This document shows, piece after piece, positions 41,880 to 51,453 of a stretch of DNA of 64,000 nucleotides (positions within the stretch are counted from its first letter, which is position 1; the number at the start of each line of letters is the position of its first letter). The notes under the pieces are model-generated. The model had not been told where the DNA came from. It saw nothing but the letters and a program-made list of their open reading frames with translations, and ran no database searches. The stretch is from a virus, in the IMG/VR virus record IMGVR_UViG_3300018080_008436, positions 184,998 to 248,997 of that record, one strand, 5' to 3'. The position numbers and the translations under genes were made by a program.

Positions 41880-42866
41880 TTATGGTGGACTACTCTTATA
41901 TGGATGTCCAGTTGGTAAACTTCCTTCTTGGCCCCACTTCCAAGCGAGATATCCCTCAACCTCTTGACGCTCTGTGTTTGTTAGTGCCTTTCTATAAACA
42001 AGAACCTCTGCATAATCTGCTTGCATGAAGTTACTATATCCCTCATTCAGTGCGCCCAAGGTAAGTGTAGAGCTATAGTTCGGAATAGATGTGCTAGTTT
42101 CTGTACTTGTTTTACTTAAGCTACCGTCCACATACAATTTTGATCTTTGAGAAGCGATCAAAGATCCGTCAAATACTGTTTCCATCATATAAACCGTTCC
42201 ACTACTGAAAGTTTGAGGATCGGAATCCCACCTATCCCCAATACCGTTAATATCGATATATACATAACTATCATTCCAATAGAACATGCCATAAGCGTAT
42301 TCCCCGAATTCGCCAAAACCAGTGCGCTTAGCGATAATGCCATCTGGATCTCCACTTAAAGTTGGTTTTAGCATTACCAATATTGTTAATCCTGAAGTTC
42401 CGTCTAAAGTGTCATCGTCTGGAACAACCAATATGTCTGAAACTCCATCAAATCTAACGACATATTTTCCATCTAAGGCATTTGAGACATATGTGGGTTG
42501 ATCAGTACCCGTACCTTGAGCCGCATGGTTTTCATTCCCTGATTTATCGTCCCATTGACTAACGAATCCTCCTGATTCAGTAATCGTATCAGAGTCGTCT
42601 GCATCAAGCCACAGAACTAAATTTGATATATCGGACGGCATAAATCCATCTGAACTCGAAGAACTACTTGAAGATACGTTGTTGAAACTTTCAGAGCTTT
42701 CTGAAGAACTTGATTCTAGAGCACACTCTAGACAAGAATCAAAAGTTCCACCTACTTCAGATGGATCAGTATCAACTGGGGCCAAGGTTTCTCCTACAAA
42801 AAGATAACATTCTCCATTTATTTTAATTGAAAGCCCTTGGTAATCTTGTAAAATCTTATCTGCCAT
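41880..42866 (-). CDS. Anchor-LamG fibre protein 1, 328 aa
   Basis: Anchor MADKILQDYQGLSIKINGEC with CLECALE, linker SSSSESSESFNNVSSSSSS, then a LamG/concanavalin-like lectin domain (LVLWLDADDSDTITES, FVSQWDDKSGN) ending YLAWKWGQEGSLPTGHPYK. Last of six tandem genes, each coupled by TAATG to the one before. LamG domains bind glycans or proteins, so a receptor-binding fibre is likely. Confidence 0.8.
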   Translation of the reverse strand: MADKILQDYQGLSIKINGECYLFVGETLAPVDTDPSEVGGTFDSCLECALESSSSESSESFNNVSSSSSSSSDGFMPSDISNLVLWLDADDSDTITESGGFVSQWDDKSGNENHAAQGTGTDQPTYVSNALDGKYVVRFDGVSDILVVPDDDTLDGTSGLTILVMLKPTLSGDPDGIIAKRTGFGEFGEYAYGMFYWNDSYVYIDINGIGDRWDSDPQTFSSGTVYMMETVFDGSLIASQRSKLYVDGSLSKTSTETSTSIPNYSSTLTLGALNEGYSNFMQADYAEVLVYRKALTNTERQEVEGYLAWKWGQEGSLPTGHPYKSSPP

Positions 42867-43825
42867 TATGGTGCCGCTCCTTTGTATGGATGTGTTAACG
42901 GTAAATTATCTTCTAGCCCCCATTTCCAAGCAAGATAGCCTTCTAATTTTTGTCTGGTGTCAGTTGTTATATCGTTCTCAATAACGATTATCTCGCAAAT
43001 GTATCCATCCAAACGTTCGGTTGCTCTGTCAGCGACTCCCATTCCTTGAGAAGCGGTATTTGAAGTATTTCCTGCGGTTTGAAATGCTGTTGGCCCAGAA
43101 AGCGTTCCGTCATAAGTCGAATATACTTGTGCATTAGCCCAATCTGCAATAGAAACAAACATATGTGGGTCTGTATCGGTTGTTTGCCAAAAAATTTCTA
43201 AATAGGAATCACTATCTAATCTTCTACCAGCAGTACCCAGGTCTCCAGCTTCAACCTGATGCTTTAATCTTGTGGAACCACTATTCTGATAAACCTCAAA
43301 TAGAATATTTGTCCCAGTAATAACATCCTTCTTGTGAACAGTTAAAATCATAGCAGAAGGAACGTTTTGTAGATAAGCACCCGACCCGATAGCAATACTG
43401 TCATCTCCATCAAAGTCTATTACATTTAAGCCATTTTGCGTTGTGGCACCAGTAGTTGGCTGTTCGGCACCAGTTCCTTGAGTTAAATGATAATCATTTC
43501 CTGATTTATCATCCCATTGACTAACACTCCCTCCAGAATCAGTAATGGTATCTGTATCAGCCGCATCATACCAACCTAGCAATGTCAATTCTGCTGGGGT
43601 GAAACCTCTACTTGATGAGCTACTTGATGAAGATACATTGTTAAAACTTTCAGAACTTTCTGAAGAGCTAGATTCTAAAGCACACTCTAAACAAGAATCG
43701 TAAGTTCCACCTATCTCTGAAGGGTCAGTGTCAACTGGAGCAGTCGTTTCCCCTACAAAAAGATAACATTCTCCATTTATCTTTATTGAAGGTCCCTGAT
43801 ATTGTTGTAAAATTTTATCTTCCAT
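42866..43825 (-). CDS. Anchor-LamG fibre protein 2, 319 aa
   Basis: Anchor MEDKILQQYQGPSIKINGEC and the same SESSESFNNVSSSSSSSS linker. The lectin domain begins LLGWYDAADTDTITDS and ends YLAWKWGLEDNLPLTHPYK. Same plan as its neighbours but divergent between the ends, as expected if the binding faces vary. Confidence 0.8.
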   Translation of the reverse strand: MEDKILQQYQGPSIKINGECYLFVGETTAPVDTDPSEIGGTYDSCLECALESSSSESSESFNNVSSSSSSSSRGFTPAELTLLGWYDAADTDTITDSGGSVSQWDDKSGNDYHLTQGTGAEQPTTGATTQNGLNVIDFDGDDSIAIGSGAYLQNVPSAMILTVHKKDVITGTNILFEVYQNSGSTRLKHQVEAGDLGTAGRRLDSDSYLEIFWQTTDTDPHMFVSIADWANAQVYSTYDGTLSGPTAFQTAGNTSNTASQGMGVADRATERLDGYICEIIVIENDITTDTRQKLEGYLAWKWGLEDNLPLTHPYKGAAP

Positions 43826-44790
43826 TATGGTGGCGCTCCTTTATATGGATGATCTGATGGTAAATTATCTTCTAGACTCCATTTCCAGGCCAAATAACCT
43901 TCGAGTTTTTGTCTTGTATCCAAAGTCTCGTCTTCAACAACTATTAACTCCCCAATAGCTCCATCAAAACGTTTATTTCCTCCCCCAACATCTCCATCCC
44001 CGATCTCAAATAACTGAGTTGTATCATTGGGAATAGAAGTTGGGTTCGTTTGAACAGACTCAGCTTGCTCAACCCCATTCACAAAACATCTAGCATCTCC
44101 ATATGTCCCACCCTGAGGTCTTGTCATTACAGTTATGGTAGGGGTACTAAGAGTTACTGGTGTATATTTGTCATTACCATTATTATATCTCCAAGCCCAT
44201 CCATCAGAACCAACAGACACCTTAATTGAATTTGTGACATTTCCACTAAAACCACACCAACGATCATCTGAAGTTACACTACTATCAACCACTATGACTA
44301 CGGCAATCATAACATCAGGGTTAGCTCCAAGACCAAGTCTTGAATTTATAGATAATTCTTTTTGTGGGAAATCTAGAATATTTAACCCATTTATATTTCT
44401 TGTTCCTGTAATTGGTTGATCTGATCCGCTTCCTTGAGTTACATCATAATTATTCCCAGACTTGTCGTCCCATTGACTTACATTTCCACCTGAATCCGTT
44501 ATGGTGTCAGAATCTGTTGCGTCCCACCAACCAACAGGACTGACATCTAATGGATTAAACCCTCTACTTGATGAAGAACTGCTAGAAGAAACATTATTAA
44601 AACTCTCCGAACTGTCTGAGGAACTAGAAGTACTTGATTCCAATGTACACTCAAGACAAGAGTCAAAAACCCCACCTATTTCAGATGGATCTGCATTAAT
44701 TGCTTCAGTTGTCTCTTCAACAAATAAATAGCATTGTCCATCTATCTTAACTGAAGCCCCCTGATAATCTTGAAATATCTTAACTGACAT
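43825..44790 (-). CDS. Anchor-LamG fibre protein 3, 321 aa
   Basis: I place the start at 44790 (MSVKIFQDYQGASVKIDGQC), where TAATG couples it to the preceding stop. Linker with SESFNNVSSSSSSSS; lectin domain VGWWDATDSDTITDS to YLAWKWSLEDNLPSDHPYK. The anchor variant (VEETTEAINADPSEIGG) groups with proteins 5 and 6. Confidence 0.8.
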   Translation of the reverse strand: MSVKIFQDYQGASVKIDGQCYLFVEETTEAINADPSEIGGVFDSCLECTLESSTSSSSDSSESFNNVSSSSSSSSRGFNPLDVSPVGWWDATDSDTITDSGGNVSQWDDKSGNNYDVTQGSGSDQPITGTRNINGLNILDFPQKELSINSRLGLGANPDVMIAVVIVVDSSVTSDDRWCGFSGNVTNSIKVSVGSDGWAWRYNNGNDKYTPVTLSTPTITVMTRPQGGTYGDARCFVNGVEQAESVQTNPTSIPNDTTQLFEIGDGDVGGGNKRFDGAIGELIVVEDETLDTRQKLEGYLAWKWSLEDNLPSDHPYKGAPP

Positions 44791-45671
44791 TATGGAACCC
44801 ACTTATTATTCAAATAATTAATCACAGTATCTTGCTCAGAACTTGTCAAATCTTCGTTATAGAAAATCAATTCGCAAAGAGCCATTTTTAAATACCTAAC
44901 ATTCCCTGAGATAGGATCACCACCTATACGGATGTTGTTATAAACTGATCCTGCAATTGTTGAACCTCTCTGAAACTTAGAAACTTGTATCTGATCAAAA
45001 GTAAAACTAGCTGATGCAACTCCATTAACTTCAAAATCACCATCTGTATAACAAAAATCATTGGCATCATTTGTTGGTCTCCAAGCCGCAACAGTTCCAC
45101 TAGCTAGTCGAATGTTACCTCTATCGCCTGCATTTGAGACCAAACCACTACAACATCCAGTATTTGGCTGACCAGACTTTACAATGACTGCCGCAAAGAC
45201 CCACTCCATATCTGTAACATTAATAGAATTCCTTTGCAGAAAATCATTTGAACCATCAAAAGTTAAAGTGTTAAGATTATTTTGAGTTTCCAATTCTGTT
45301 TGAGGCTGATTCGACCCAGTTCCCTGAGTTACATGGAAATTGTTTCCTGATTTATCATCCCATTGACTAACAAATCCACCTGAATCGGTTATAGTGTCCG
45401 TATCAGATGCGTCATACCACAAAGACAAGCCTGGGATATCATATGGGAAGAAGCCACTTGATGACGAACTGGAAGAAGAAGTATTTCCTATGCTTTCAGA
45501 ACTGTCTGAAGAACTTGATTCTAGAGCACACTCTAAACACGAACTAAAAGTCCCACCTACCTCTGATGGATCGGTATCTACTGGAGCAGTTGTTTCTCCT
45601 ACAAAAAGATAACACTCTCCGTTTATCTTAATTGAAGGACCTTGATATTCTTGTAAGATTTTATCATCCAT
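44790..45671 (-). CDS. Anchor-LamG fibre protein 4, 293 aa
   Basis: Start at 45671 (MDDKILQEYQGPSIKINGEC), coupled by TAATG. Linker SSSSDSSESIGNTSSSSSSS; lectin domain LSLWYDASDTDTITDS, FVSQWDDKSGN, with several Cys (NTGCCSGL). It ends VINYLNNKWVP, lacking the HPYK tail of proteins 1-3. Confidence 0.8.
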   Translation of the reverse strand: MDDKILQEYQGPSIKINGECYLFVGETTAPVDTDPSEVGGTFSSCLECALESSSSDSSESIGNTSSSSSSSSGFFPYDIPGLSLWYDASDTDTITDSGGFVSQWDDKSGNNFHVTQGTGSNQPQTELETQNNLNTLTFDGSNDFLQRNSINVTDMEWVFAAVIVKSGQPNTGCCSGLVSNAGDRGNIRLASGTVAAWRPTNDANDFCYTDGDFEVNGVASASFTFDQIQVSKFQRGSTIAGSVYNNIRIGGDPISGNVRYLKMALCELIFYNEDLTSSEQDTVINYLNNKWVP

Positions 45672-46537
45672 TATATGCCCCACTTATCAGACAAATAATC
45701 TTCCACTTGTAATCTCTCACTAGTCGTTAAAGCTCTATTGTATATTATTATTTCTCCAATATCACCATTAAAAGTCTCCCCAATACGCAAACTATAATTA
45801 GATGGGTTGGCAAAATCATTTGTTGTTAAGTCGCTGAACTGGGAGGTTCCATTCATCCAAACATTCTGGCCAACACCATCTTCATTCCTCATGGTAAAAT
45901 AATTCCAGTTATTACCTCCAGTCCAAGACCACTGACACCTTCCTCCAGCACTCCATTCTCCAAAATCGAAATACCCATCACCAGTACTCCACGTCAAGTG
46001 ACATCCAATTCTATTTACTTCTCTTGGATTTGAAAAAATTGGATAGCTTGCTGTAGTTACGCTTCTTTTCTGAACGATGAACATTGTTATATCATCTTGA
46101 GGCCATGTATATGGATCTTTATCCATGTAATCTCCCCCATCCCATCTAATAATATTATTGCCATTTTGAACATTTGTTTGATAGGTTGGTTGTAACGAAC
46201 CAGTCCCTTGAGTAACATCATTGTCATTACCTGATTTGTCATCCCATTGACTAACACTGCCAGAGGATTCTGTTATGGTATTAGAATCAGCCGCGTCAAG
46301 CCACAATTGAATGTCTGCAATATCATATGGGAAGAAACCACTCGAACTGGAAGAAGAACTTGAATCCAACGAACTTGATGAACTTTCTAGAGTACACTCC
46401 AAACAAGAATCATAGGTCCCTCCAATCTCAGATGGGTCAGCATTAATACTTTCAGTTGTTTCCTCAACAAATATATAACACTGCCCATCGATTTTAACAG
46501 AAAAGCCTTGATAATTTTGAAATATCTTAACTGACAT
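45671..46537 (-). CDS. Anchor-LamG fibre protein 5, 288 aa
   Basis: Start at 46537 (MSVKIFQNYQGFSVKIDGQC), coupled by TAATG. Short linker SSSSSLDSSSSSSSS. Lectin domain IQLWLDAADSNTITES to ERLQVEDYLSDKWGI. Same family; receptor specificity cannot be read from sequence. Confidence 0.8.
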   Translation of the reverse strand: MSVKIFQNYQGFSVKIDGQCYIFVEETTESINADPSEIGGTYDSCLECTLESSSSSLDSSSSSSSSGFFPYDIADIQLWLDAADSNTITESSGSVSQWDDKSGNDNDVTQGTGSLQPTYQTNVQNGNNIIRWDGGDYMDKDPYTWPQDDITMFIVQKRSVTTASYPIFSNPREVNRIGCHLTWSTGDGYFDFGEWSAGGRCQWSWTGGNNWNYFTMRNEDGVGQNVWMNGTSQFSDLTTNDFANPSNYSLRIGETFNGDIGEIIIYNRALTTSERLQVEDYLSDKWGI

Positions 46538-47460
46538 CAGATTCCCCACTTATCCATTAAATAATTTTCAACAGTAATTCTTTCACCATCTGTTAAATCT
46601 CTATCATAAATAACAACTTCTCCACAATAGAACCTGGCATAAGCATTGTTCCCTCGATTAACTCCTAATCTAATTCTACTTGAAAAAAGACTAAAAGTAT
46701 CATTTCTAGTTGAGCCTGTTTGACTACCGTTTAAAAAGGCTTTTTGTTGAGATCCTGTATTCCAAGCTGTAAAAAGATATCTAGTATTATTAACTGGACT
46801 TCCATATGTTATCTGCCTTTGAGTTGTGGTAGCATCATGATATCTATAGTCCATATTAGCTGACCCTGCAAAACTTAACTGTAATGCTCCAGCAAAATTA
46901 AATACATTATGACTACTATATATACCATCATTAGTGTCAAATGGAGAGAACGCAGTAACAGCCATAAAAATTGTAAATGCTCCTGATGGACTTGCAGATA
47001 AGTTTTCCATATCATCATCAACTCCATCAAAAAACATACAGCCAAGGCCATTAAAACCAGAAGAAAGATATTGAGGTTGTTTGGTTCCAGTCCCTTGAGT
47101 TAAATCCCACCCTCCAGTCCATTTGTCATCAATTTGGGAAATAGATCCTGCTGACTCTGTAATCGTATTAGAATCTGATGCATCATACCAAGCATAAAGG
47201 TTGTTGATGTCATATGGGTAGAAACCACTTGAGGAAGAGCTACTGGAAGAAACATTATTGAAACTCTCAGAACTTTCCGAAGAACTAGAAGTACTTGAAG
47301 AACTAGACTCTAATTCACATTGAAGACAAGAGTCGTAAATTCCACCAATCTCAGATGGGTCAGCATTAATTGCTTCGGTAGTTTCCTCAACGAATATATA
47401 ACACTGCCCATCGATTTTAACAGAAGAGCCTTGGTAATCTTGAAATATCTTGACTGACAT
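46537..47460 (-). CDS. Anchor-LamG fibre protein 6, 307 aa
   Basis: First gene of the tandem set (MSVKIFQDYQGSSVKIDGQC). Linker SSSSSTSSSSESSESFNNVS. Lectin domain LYAWYDASDSNTITES to ERITVENYLMDKWGI. It follows the release factor gene by about 40 bp. Confidence 0.8.
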   Translation of the reverse strand: MSVKIFQDYQGSSVKIDGQCYIFVEETTEAINADPSEIGGIYDSCLQCELESSSSSTSSSSESSESFNNVSSSSSSSSGFYPYDINNLYAWYDASDSNTITESAGSISQIDDKWTGGWDLTQGTGTKQPQYLSSGFNGLGCMFFDGVDDDMENLSASPSGAFTIFMAVTAFSPFDTNDGIYSSHNVFNFAGALQLSFAGSANMDYRYHDATTTQRQITYGSPVNNTRYLFTAWNTGSQQKAFLNGSQTGSTRNDTFSLFSSRIRLGVNRGNNAYARFYCGEVVIYDRDLTDGERITVENYLMDKWGI

Positions 47461-47502
47461 TAGTATAAAAAGTTTTGATTGTCTCGATATTTATTTCAAG
47501 AT

Positions 47503-48220
47503 TTACCCTCTTAACCCCTTGCTGATTTTGGAATACTCATCATAGATCAGGTTCAATTTCCCTTTCATAATATCTTGGGGTCTGAACTTTTTCTTTATTC
47601 TTTCGTCCTTAACTCTACTCTCAATGAAATTATAGGTTCTAACCCTGGTCCCTCTGCCCATGTCTCCTATTTGCTCTCTACGTTTATTATTATGATCGTT
47701 ATGGTCCTTTGCGCCTTGCATGGCGTTAATACGGCTAGTAACGACTGAGAGAGCTATTTGACGGTTTCTGTGCTGATTCTTGGTATTGGCGCAAGCAGAT
47801 ATGCCAGTAGGCTTATGAGTTATCTTGACATTAGAGGCAGTTCTATTCCTATGTTGACCACCAGGACCTCCACCACAGAAACATTCAATTTCGAAATCAG
47901 CCATATTTAACTGATATTCGTAACATTCTGTGTATGGAAGAACTGCAACAGCAATAGTAGAGGTATGTCGTCTACCTTTTGACTCTGTGGGGGGACACCT
48001 CTGAACGCGATGTATGCCGCTTTCTAAAGAGAACTTATTGGTGAGATTTTTGCCTGACAACAGGAATGAATATGAAGAAACAGAATGGCTAAAGACAATC
48101 CATGGAGATGTCTTCTGCCTTACAATACCCTTGGTACATTTTTACCATGTCTACTAAGAAAAGTTTGGAGTCTTCTCCACCTTCTCCAGCTTTGAGTTCG
48201 AGTACAATTTGTTCTTTCAT
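47503..48220 (-). CDS. RF1-like peptide chain release factor needing +1 frameshift
   Basis: A perfect AGGAGG precedes ATG 48220. Frame 0 gives 43 aa (QIVLELKAGEGGEDSKLFLV, a class I release factor block) and stops at TAG 48091-48089. A +1 shift at CTT-TAG-C continues for 195 aa: FSLESGIHRVQRCPPTESKG with a PxT-type tripeptide (PPT, as in RF1, which reads UAA/UAG), then GGGPGGQHRN, the peptidyl-hydrolysis GGQ. The usual N-terminal domain of about 100 aa is missing. Total about 238 aa. The shift could be programmed, a mutation or an assembly error. Confidence 0.85.
48089..48094 (-). promoter_or_regulatory. Candidate +1 frameshift site CUU-UAG
   Basis: CTTTAG followed by C, equivalent in layout to CUU-UGA-C of bacterial prfB. 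Only a weak GGA lies upstream, in place of the strong internal Shine-Dalgarno seen in prfB. Confidence 0.6.
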
Positions 48221-48276
48221 AATAAACCTCCTGAGGTTACAACGATCATTATACCATTTATTATAGGAAAATCAAG

Positions 48277-48678
48277 TTATTCTGTTAGATCTGTTAATTT
48301 GAACTGAGGGCTGTTTACACTTGCTTGTAAAGGCTCGACTGGAGTTATATTATCTTCTAATTCTTCTTTTGTTGCACCAATTATTTGAAGAACCTCTCCA
48401 TCAATATTGTCTACATCAAACTTTCTATAGCTAATTTTGGTCATTTCATCTCCATCAAAAACAGCGTATGGATAGACAATTTGTGGGTGATCCTCTCCAT
48501 TTAGTCTCATATTCATTAATTGAGATTCCAAATCAGGATCATCTAAATGAATTCGAATAAATTCTTTATCTTCTTGAATTCCCCAAGGTGAATCATCAAG
48601 TTTAACTATAATAATATCTCCTTTCTCGTGAACCCCATGTAGACTAAATCCATTATTTACAAGTGCTATTAATGCCAT
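48277..48678 (-). CDS. Small protein paralogous to 23074-23556, 133 aa
   Basis: MALIALVNNGFSLHGVHEKG, QIVYPYAVFD and a C-terminal FKLTDLTE match the paralogue at 23074. This copy lacks the Ser/Glu insertion. It follows fibre genes as the paralogue does. Function unknown. Confidence 0.65.
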   Translation of the reverse strand: MALIALVNNGFSLHGVHEKGDIIIVKLDDSPWGIQEDKEFIRIHLDDPDLESQLMNMRLNGEDHPQIVYPYAVFDGDEMTKISYRKFDVDNIDGEVLQIIGATKEELEDNITPVEPLQASVNSPQFKLTDLTE

Positions 48679-48688
48679 ATTATTTCTC

Positions 48689-49849
48689 CTATGTGTTTAA
48701 TTCAAATGCTCCAATATCTGGAGGATCTTTTCTAGTTGTTCCAAGTATATCTGTCTCTACTCCAGAAATAGCTATCCCAGCCGCATAGATGTCAGCACTA
48801 GAATTTTTAACACTATGATCAGACCCAACTGTCGTCCATTGATCGGAGCTGGATTTACTTATTAAATTACCACTTCCCAACCAAGAATTCGCTGTGGTAT
48901 CAGAAGAACAACAATAGTCAACATTTTCTGTAATAATTCCAAGTGTGTAAAAATCATCCCCACCATTATCCATACTAATGTTGTTCTGGCAATTCCAATC
49001 AACAGTGACATCATTTAAGGTGCGGATGTAAAAACCTCTTGTTCCATAGTTGTAAATAGAATTATTATATGTATTAAGAGTGTAGTTATATGTGCCATCA
49101 TTCTCATAAAGTTGAAATGCTACTGCACCATCTCTTGTTTCACTTCCCGAACAATAGAATGAATTATTGATAATATTAAATACACCATCTACGTTATAGA
49201 CATTAATAAATATACAAAATGCGCTATTAGCTCCCTGTAATTGGAATACGCAGTTCTTAACTGTCAAATGATTCGCATGACCTTCACCTTGAGCAAACAA
49301 TGTGGTAGCAAATGTATTTGTCCCGATTACTCTCATTCCATCAATTTCTACATATGGGTCAACAATTGTAAATACACTACCACTTGAAGAACAATACGCC
49401 CCATTGAGGGCAGTTGTTCCATCATGTTTGTGGCCATCTGCTGGAGCTATTTTTAGATGATTATTCTCATCTTGATTAGTGCCTCCACTAATTACACATG
49501 TTCCTGCGTTAAACCCTGAATCAACTAAGCCGAGAACGACACCTCTGTCCGTAAAGTCTGTATTTCTAGCCGCTTCAAATGCGGCTAATGAAGAATAATC
49601 TCCATCGATGTTTTTTATTGTATAAACTTCTGGATCTCCAAATGATGAAGTAGAGCTAGATTCCGAATAAGCTTCAGATGATGATGAAGAACTGGATTCT
49701 AATTTACATTCCAAACAAGAGTCGTAAGTTCCACCTATAACACTTGGGTCTGTATTAAATGGTTGAGTCGTTTCTCCAATAAATTTATAACAAACATCAT
49801 TTATTTTAATAGATGCTCCTTGATAATCATCAAATATTTTATTTGCCAT
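48689..49849 (-). CDS. Anchor-beta-helix fibre protein, 386 aa
   Basis: Anchor MANKIFDDYQGASIKINDVC with CLECKLE, Ser linker, then a right-handed beta-helix-like domain (DGHKHDGTTALNGAY; repeated NNSFY/NNSIY turns). It closes with ILGTTRKDPPDIGAFELN. The domain corresponds to the N-terminal half of the gene at 20467, so the same module occurs with and without the anchor. Possibly a glycan-binding or depolymerising spike. Confidence 0.75.
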   Translation of the reverse strand: MANKIFDDYQGASIKINDVCYKFIGETTQPFNTDPSVIGGTYDSCLECKLESSSSSSSEAYSESSSTSSFGDPEVYTIKNIDGDYSSLAAFEAARNTDFTDRGVVLGLVDSGFNAGTCVISGGTNQDENNHLKIAPADGHKHDGTTALNGAYCSSSGSVFTIVDPYVEIDGMRVIGTNTFATTLFAQGEGHANHLTVKNCVFQLQGANSAFCIFINVYNVDGVFNIINNSFYCSGSETRDGAVAFQLYENDGTYNYTLNTYNNSIYNYGTRGFYIRTLNDVTVDWNCQNNISMDNGGDDFYTLGIITENVDYCCSSDTTANSWLGSGNLISKSSSDQWTTVGSDHSVKNSSADIYAAGIAISGVETDILGTTRKDPPDIGAFELNT

Positions 49850-49864
49850 AATTTACTCTTTTCT

Positions 49865-50368
49865 TTATGGATAATTGGTAGGCAATAAATTCCCATAAAA
49901 AGTTACTGTTGGAGCATAAGCAACTTCTACCAAATCACCTACTTCCACATCAAAAGGTACAGATTGAGTTTTTGATCGTACTCCTCCACCTCTATACTCT
50001 TCAACATTATTGATTTTAATGCTACAAGTGTAACCAAGGTTACCAGTATGCCAAACTCTCAAAACTCCATCTCTTGGGACAGAATCTATTAATGTTGAAT
50101 ATGTCCCACCAACTCCAGTTTTATAGAAATAATTCTCGCTAAGATAATATGCGACTGCATGTTCTATTGCAGTTAATGTAGTTCTACCTTGACTGTCTGC
50201 TGTTATATATGCAGAATAACCTGATATATTGTCATAGATCACAGAACTTAAACTAGCATCTTTAGGAGTTCCATCTGTTTTAGTTCCAACATACTCAAAA
50301 GCTTTTTGAGTTCCTTGGTCATTTATGACAATAGCAGAGCCAACATAAGAATAATAATGTTTACTCAT
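49865..50368 (-). CDS. Paired small structural-type protein A, 167 aa
   Basis: Ends VEVAYAPTVTFYGNLLPTNY and contains LRVWHTGNLGYT, both shared with the next gene, so the two are paralogues. No anchor or Ser linker. Beta-rich, likely a virion or fibre component. Confidence 0.6.
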   Translation of the reverse strand: MSKHYYSYVGSAIVINDQGTQKAFEYVGTKTDGTPKDASLSSVIYDNISGYSAYITADSQGRTTLTAIEHAVAYYLSENYFYKTGVGGTYSTLIDSVPRDGVLRVWHTGNLGYTCSIKINNVEEYRGGGVRSKTQSVPFDVEVGDLVEVAYAPTVTFYGNLLPTNYP

Positions 50369-50382
50369 AATTCACCTCATTG

Positions 50383-50865
50383 TTATGGATAATTAAATGG
50401 CAATATAACGCCATAAAAAGTTACTGTTGGAGCATAAGCAACTTCTACTGAAGCGCCTTCCGCAACATTAAAGCCTCTCGACAAAGTAAAAGATTTTGCA
50501 TGTGATGATGCATATATTTGCGATCCGTTAACAACTACTCGCATTGTATATCCAGCGTTACCAGTATGCCAAATCCTCATAACTCCCTCTGCGGGAGCAC
50601 TAGACCATAAAGTACTTAAACTGCCAGTAACACCACTGACAGAAGCGTAATTGGTAAACGCCAACAAATACTCTGCCCCATCATAGTCTGATTTCCCCTG
50701 TGGATCTGCATATGTAAATATAGACCCATTAGATGTTCCTGTCACTCCTGATGGGTATGCACTAGGCACTCCTGTTGTTTGACCAATACGTTCAAGGTAT
50801 ACAACCTCATCCCCAATATCATACGAGACTCCATCTCCTTGATCTGATGTAAAATAATAACTCAT
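50383..50865 (-). CDS. Paired small structural-type protein B, 160 aa
   Basis: Paralogue of the 167-aa neighbour (MRIWHTGNAGYT; VEVAYAPTVTFYGVILPFNY). N-terminus MSYYFTSDQGDGVSYDIGDE. Unknown role among fibre genes. Confidence 0.6.
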   Translation of the reverse strand: MSYYFTSDQGDGVSYDIGDEVVYLERIGQTTGVPSAYPSGVTGTSNGSIFTYADPQGKSDYDGAEYLLAFTNYASVSGVTGSLSTLWSSAPAEGVMRIWHTGNAGYTMRVVVNGSQIYASSHAKSFTLSRGFNVAEGASVEVAYAPTVTFYGVILPFNYP

Positions 50866-50876
50866 AACTTTACTCC

Positions 50877-51443
50877 TTAAAAAGATCCTTGTTGATATTC
50901 ATAAACTGTTGGGGTTACATCAATAGATTTTTGGTTATATTCCCAAACATTTTGTGGGAAGCAAGCCTCTTCACAAACATCAACAACTTGGTCTTCTGAG
51001 AAATTCTGATAAGCAAGTGGAGCGTCAAGAGTGATGATGTCTTCTGCTCCATAGTTTCTGTAATGACCACTGTAAATCGCATCTATACAAACAGGTCCTT
51101 CGTTAATGACCCCTAAAAATGGGGGTGGTGAGAACTGCAATCCATTTATGTTTTCAAGTACATGTTGAATAGTACCATTAGTACACTCATAAGAACTTGA
51201 AGACGATTCATTACCAACAGATTCTGAAGATGAACTTTCTGCTCCAATAGATTCAGATGATTCTGACAATGAACTTTCAGATGAAGAACTATCTAAAGCA
51301 CATTCCAAACATGAATCAAAAACTTCTTCGATTTCAATTGGATAAGAATTAATAGGTTTTACGGTTTCACCGATCCATTTATAACAAACACCATTAATCT
51401 TAATGGATGCTCCTTGATAATCGTCAAATATTTTATTCGCCAT
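50877..51443 (-). CDS. Short anchor fibre protein, 188 aa
   Basis: Anchor MANKIFDDYQGASIKINGVC with CLECALD, Ser/Glu linker, then only the shared Cys domain (ECTNGTIQHVLENINGLQ to VVDVCEEAC) and a short tail ending VYEYQQGSF. It lacks a large C-terminal domain, so it may be a minimal or reduced member of the family. Confidence 0.7.
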   Translation of the reverse strand: MANKIFDDYQGASIKINGVCYKWIGETVKPINSYPIEIEEVFDSCLECALDSSSSESSLSESSESIGAESSSSESVGNESSSSSYECTNGTIQHVLENINGLQFSPPPFLGVINEGPVCIDAIYSGHYRNYGAEDIITLDAPLAYQNFSEDQVVDVCEEACFPQNVWEYNQKSIDVTPTVYEYQQGSF

Positions 51444-51453
51444 AATTTACTCC

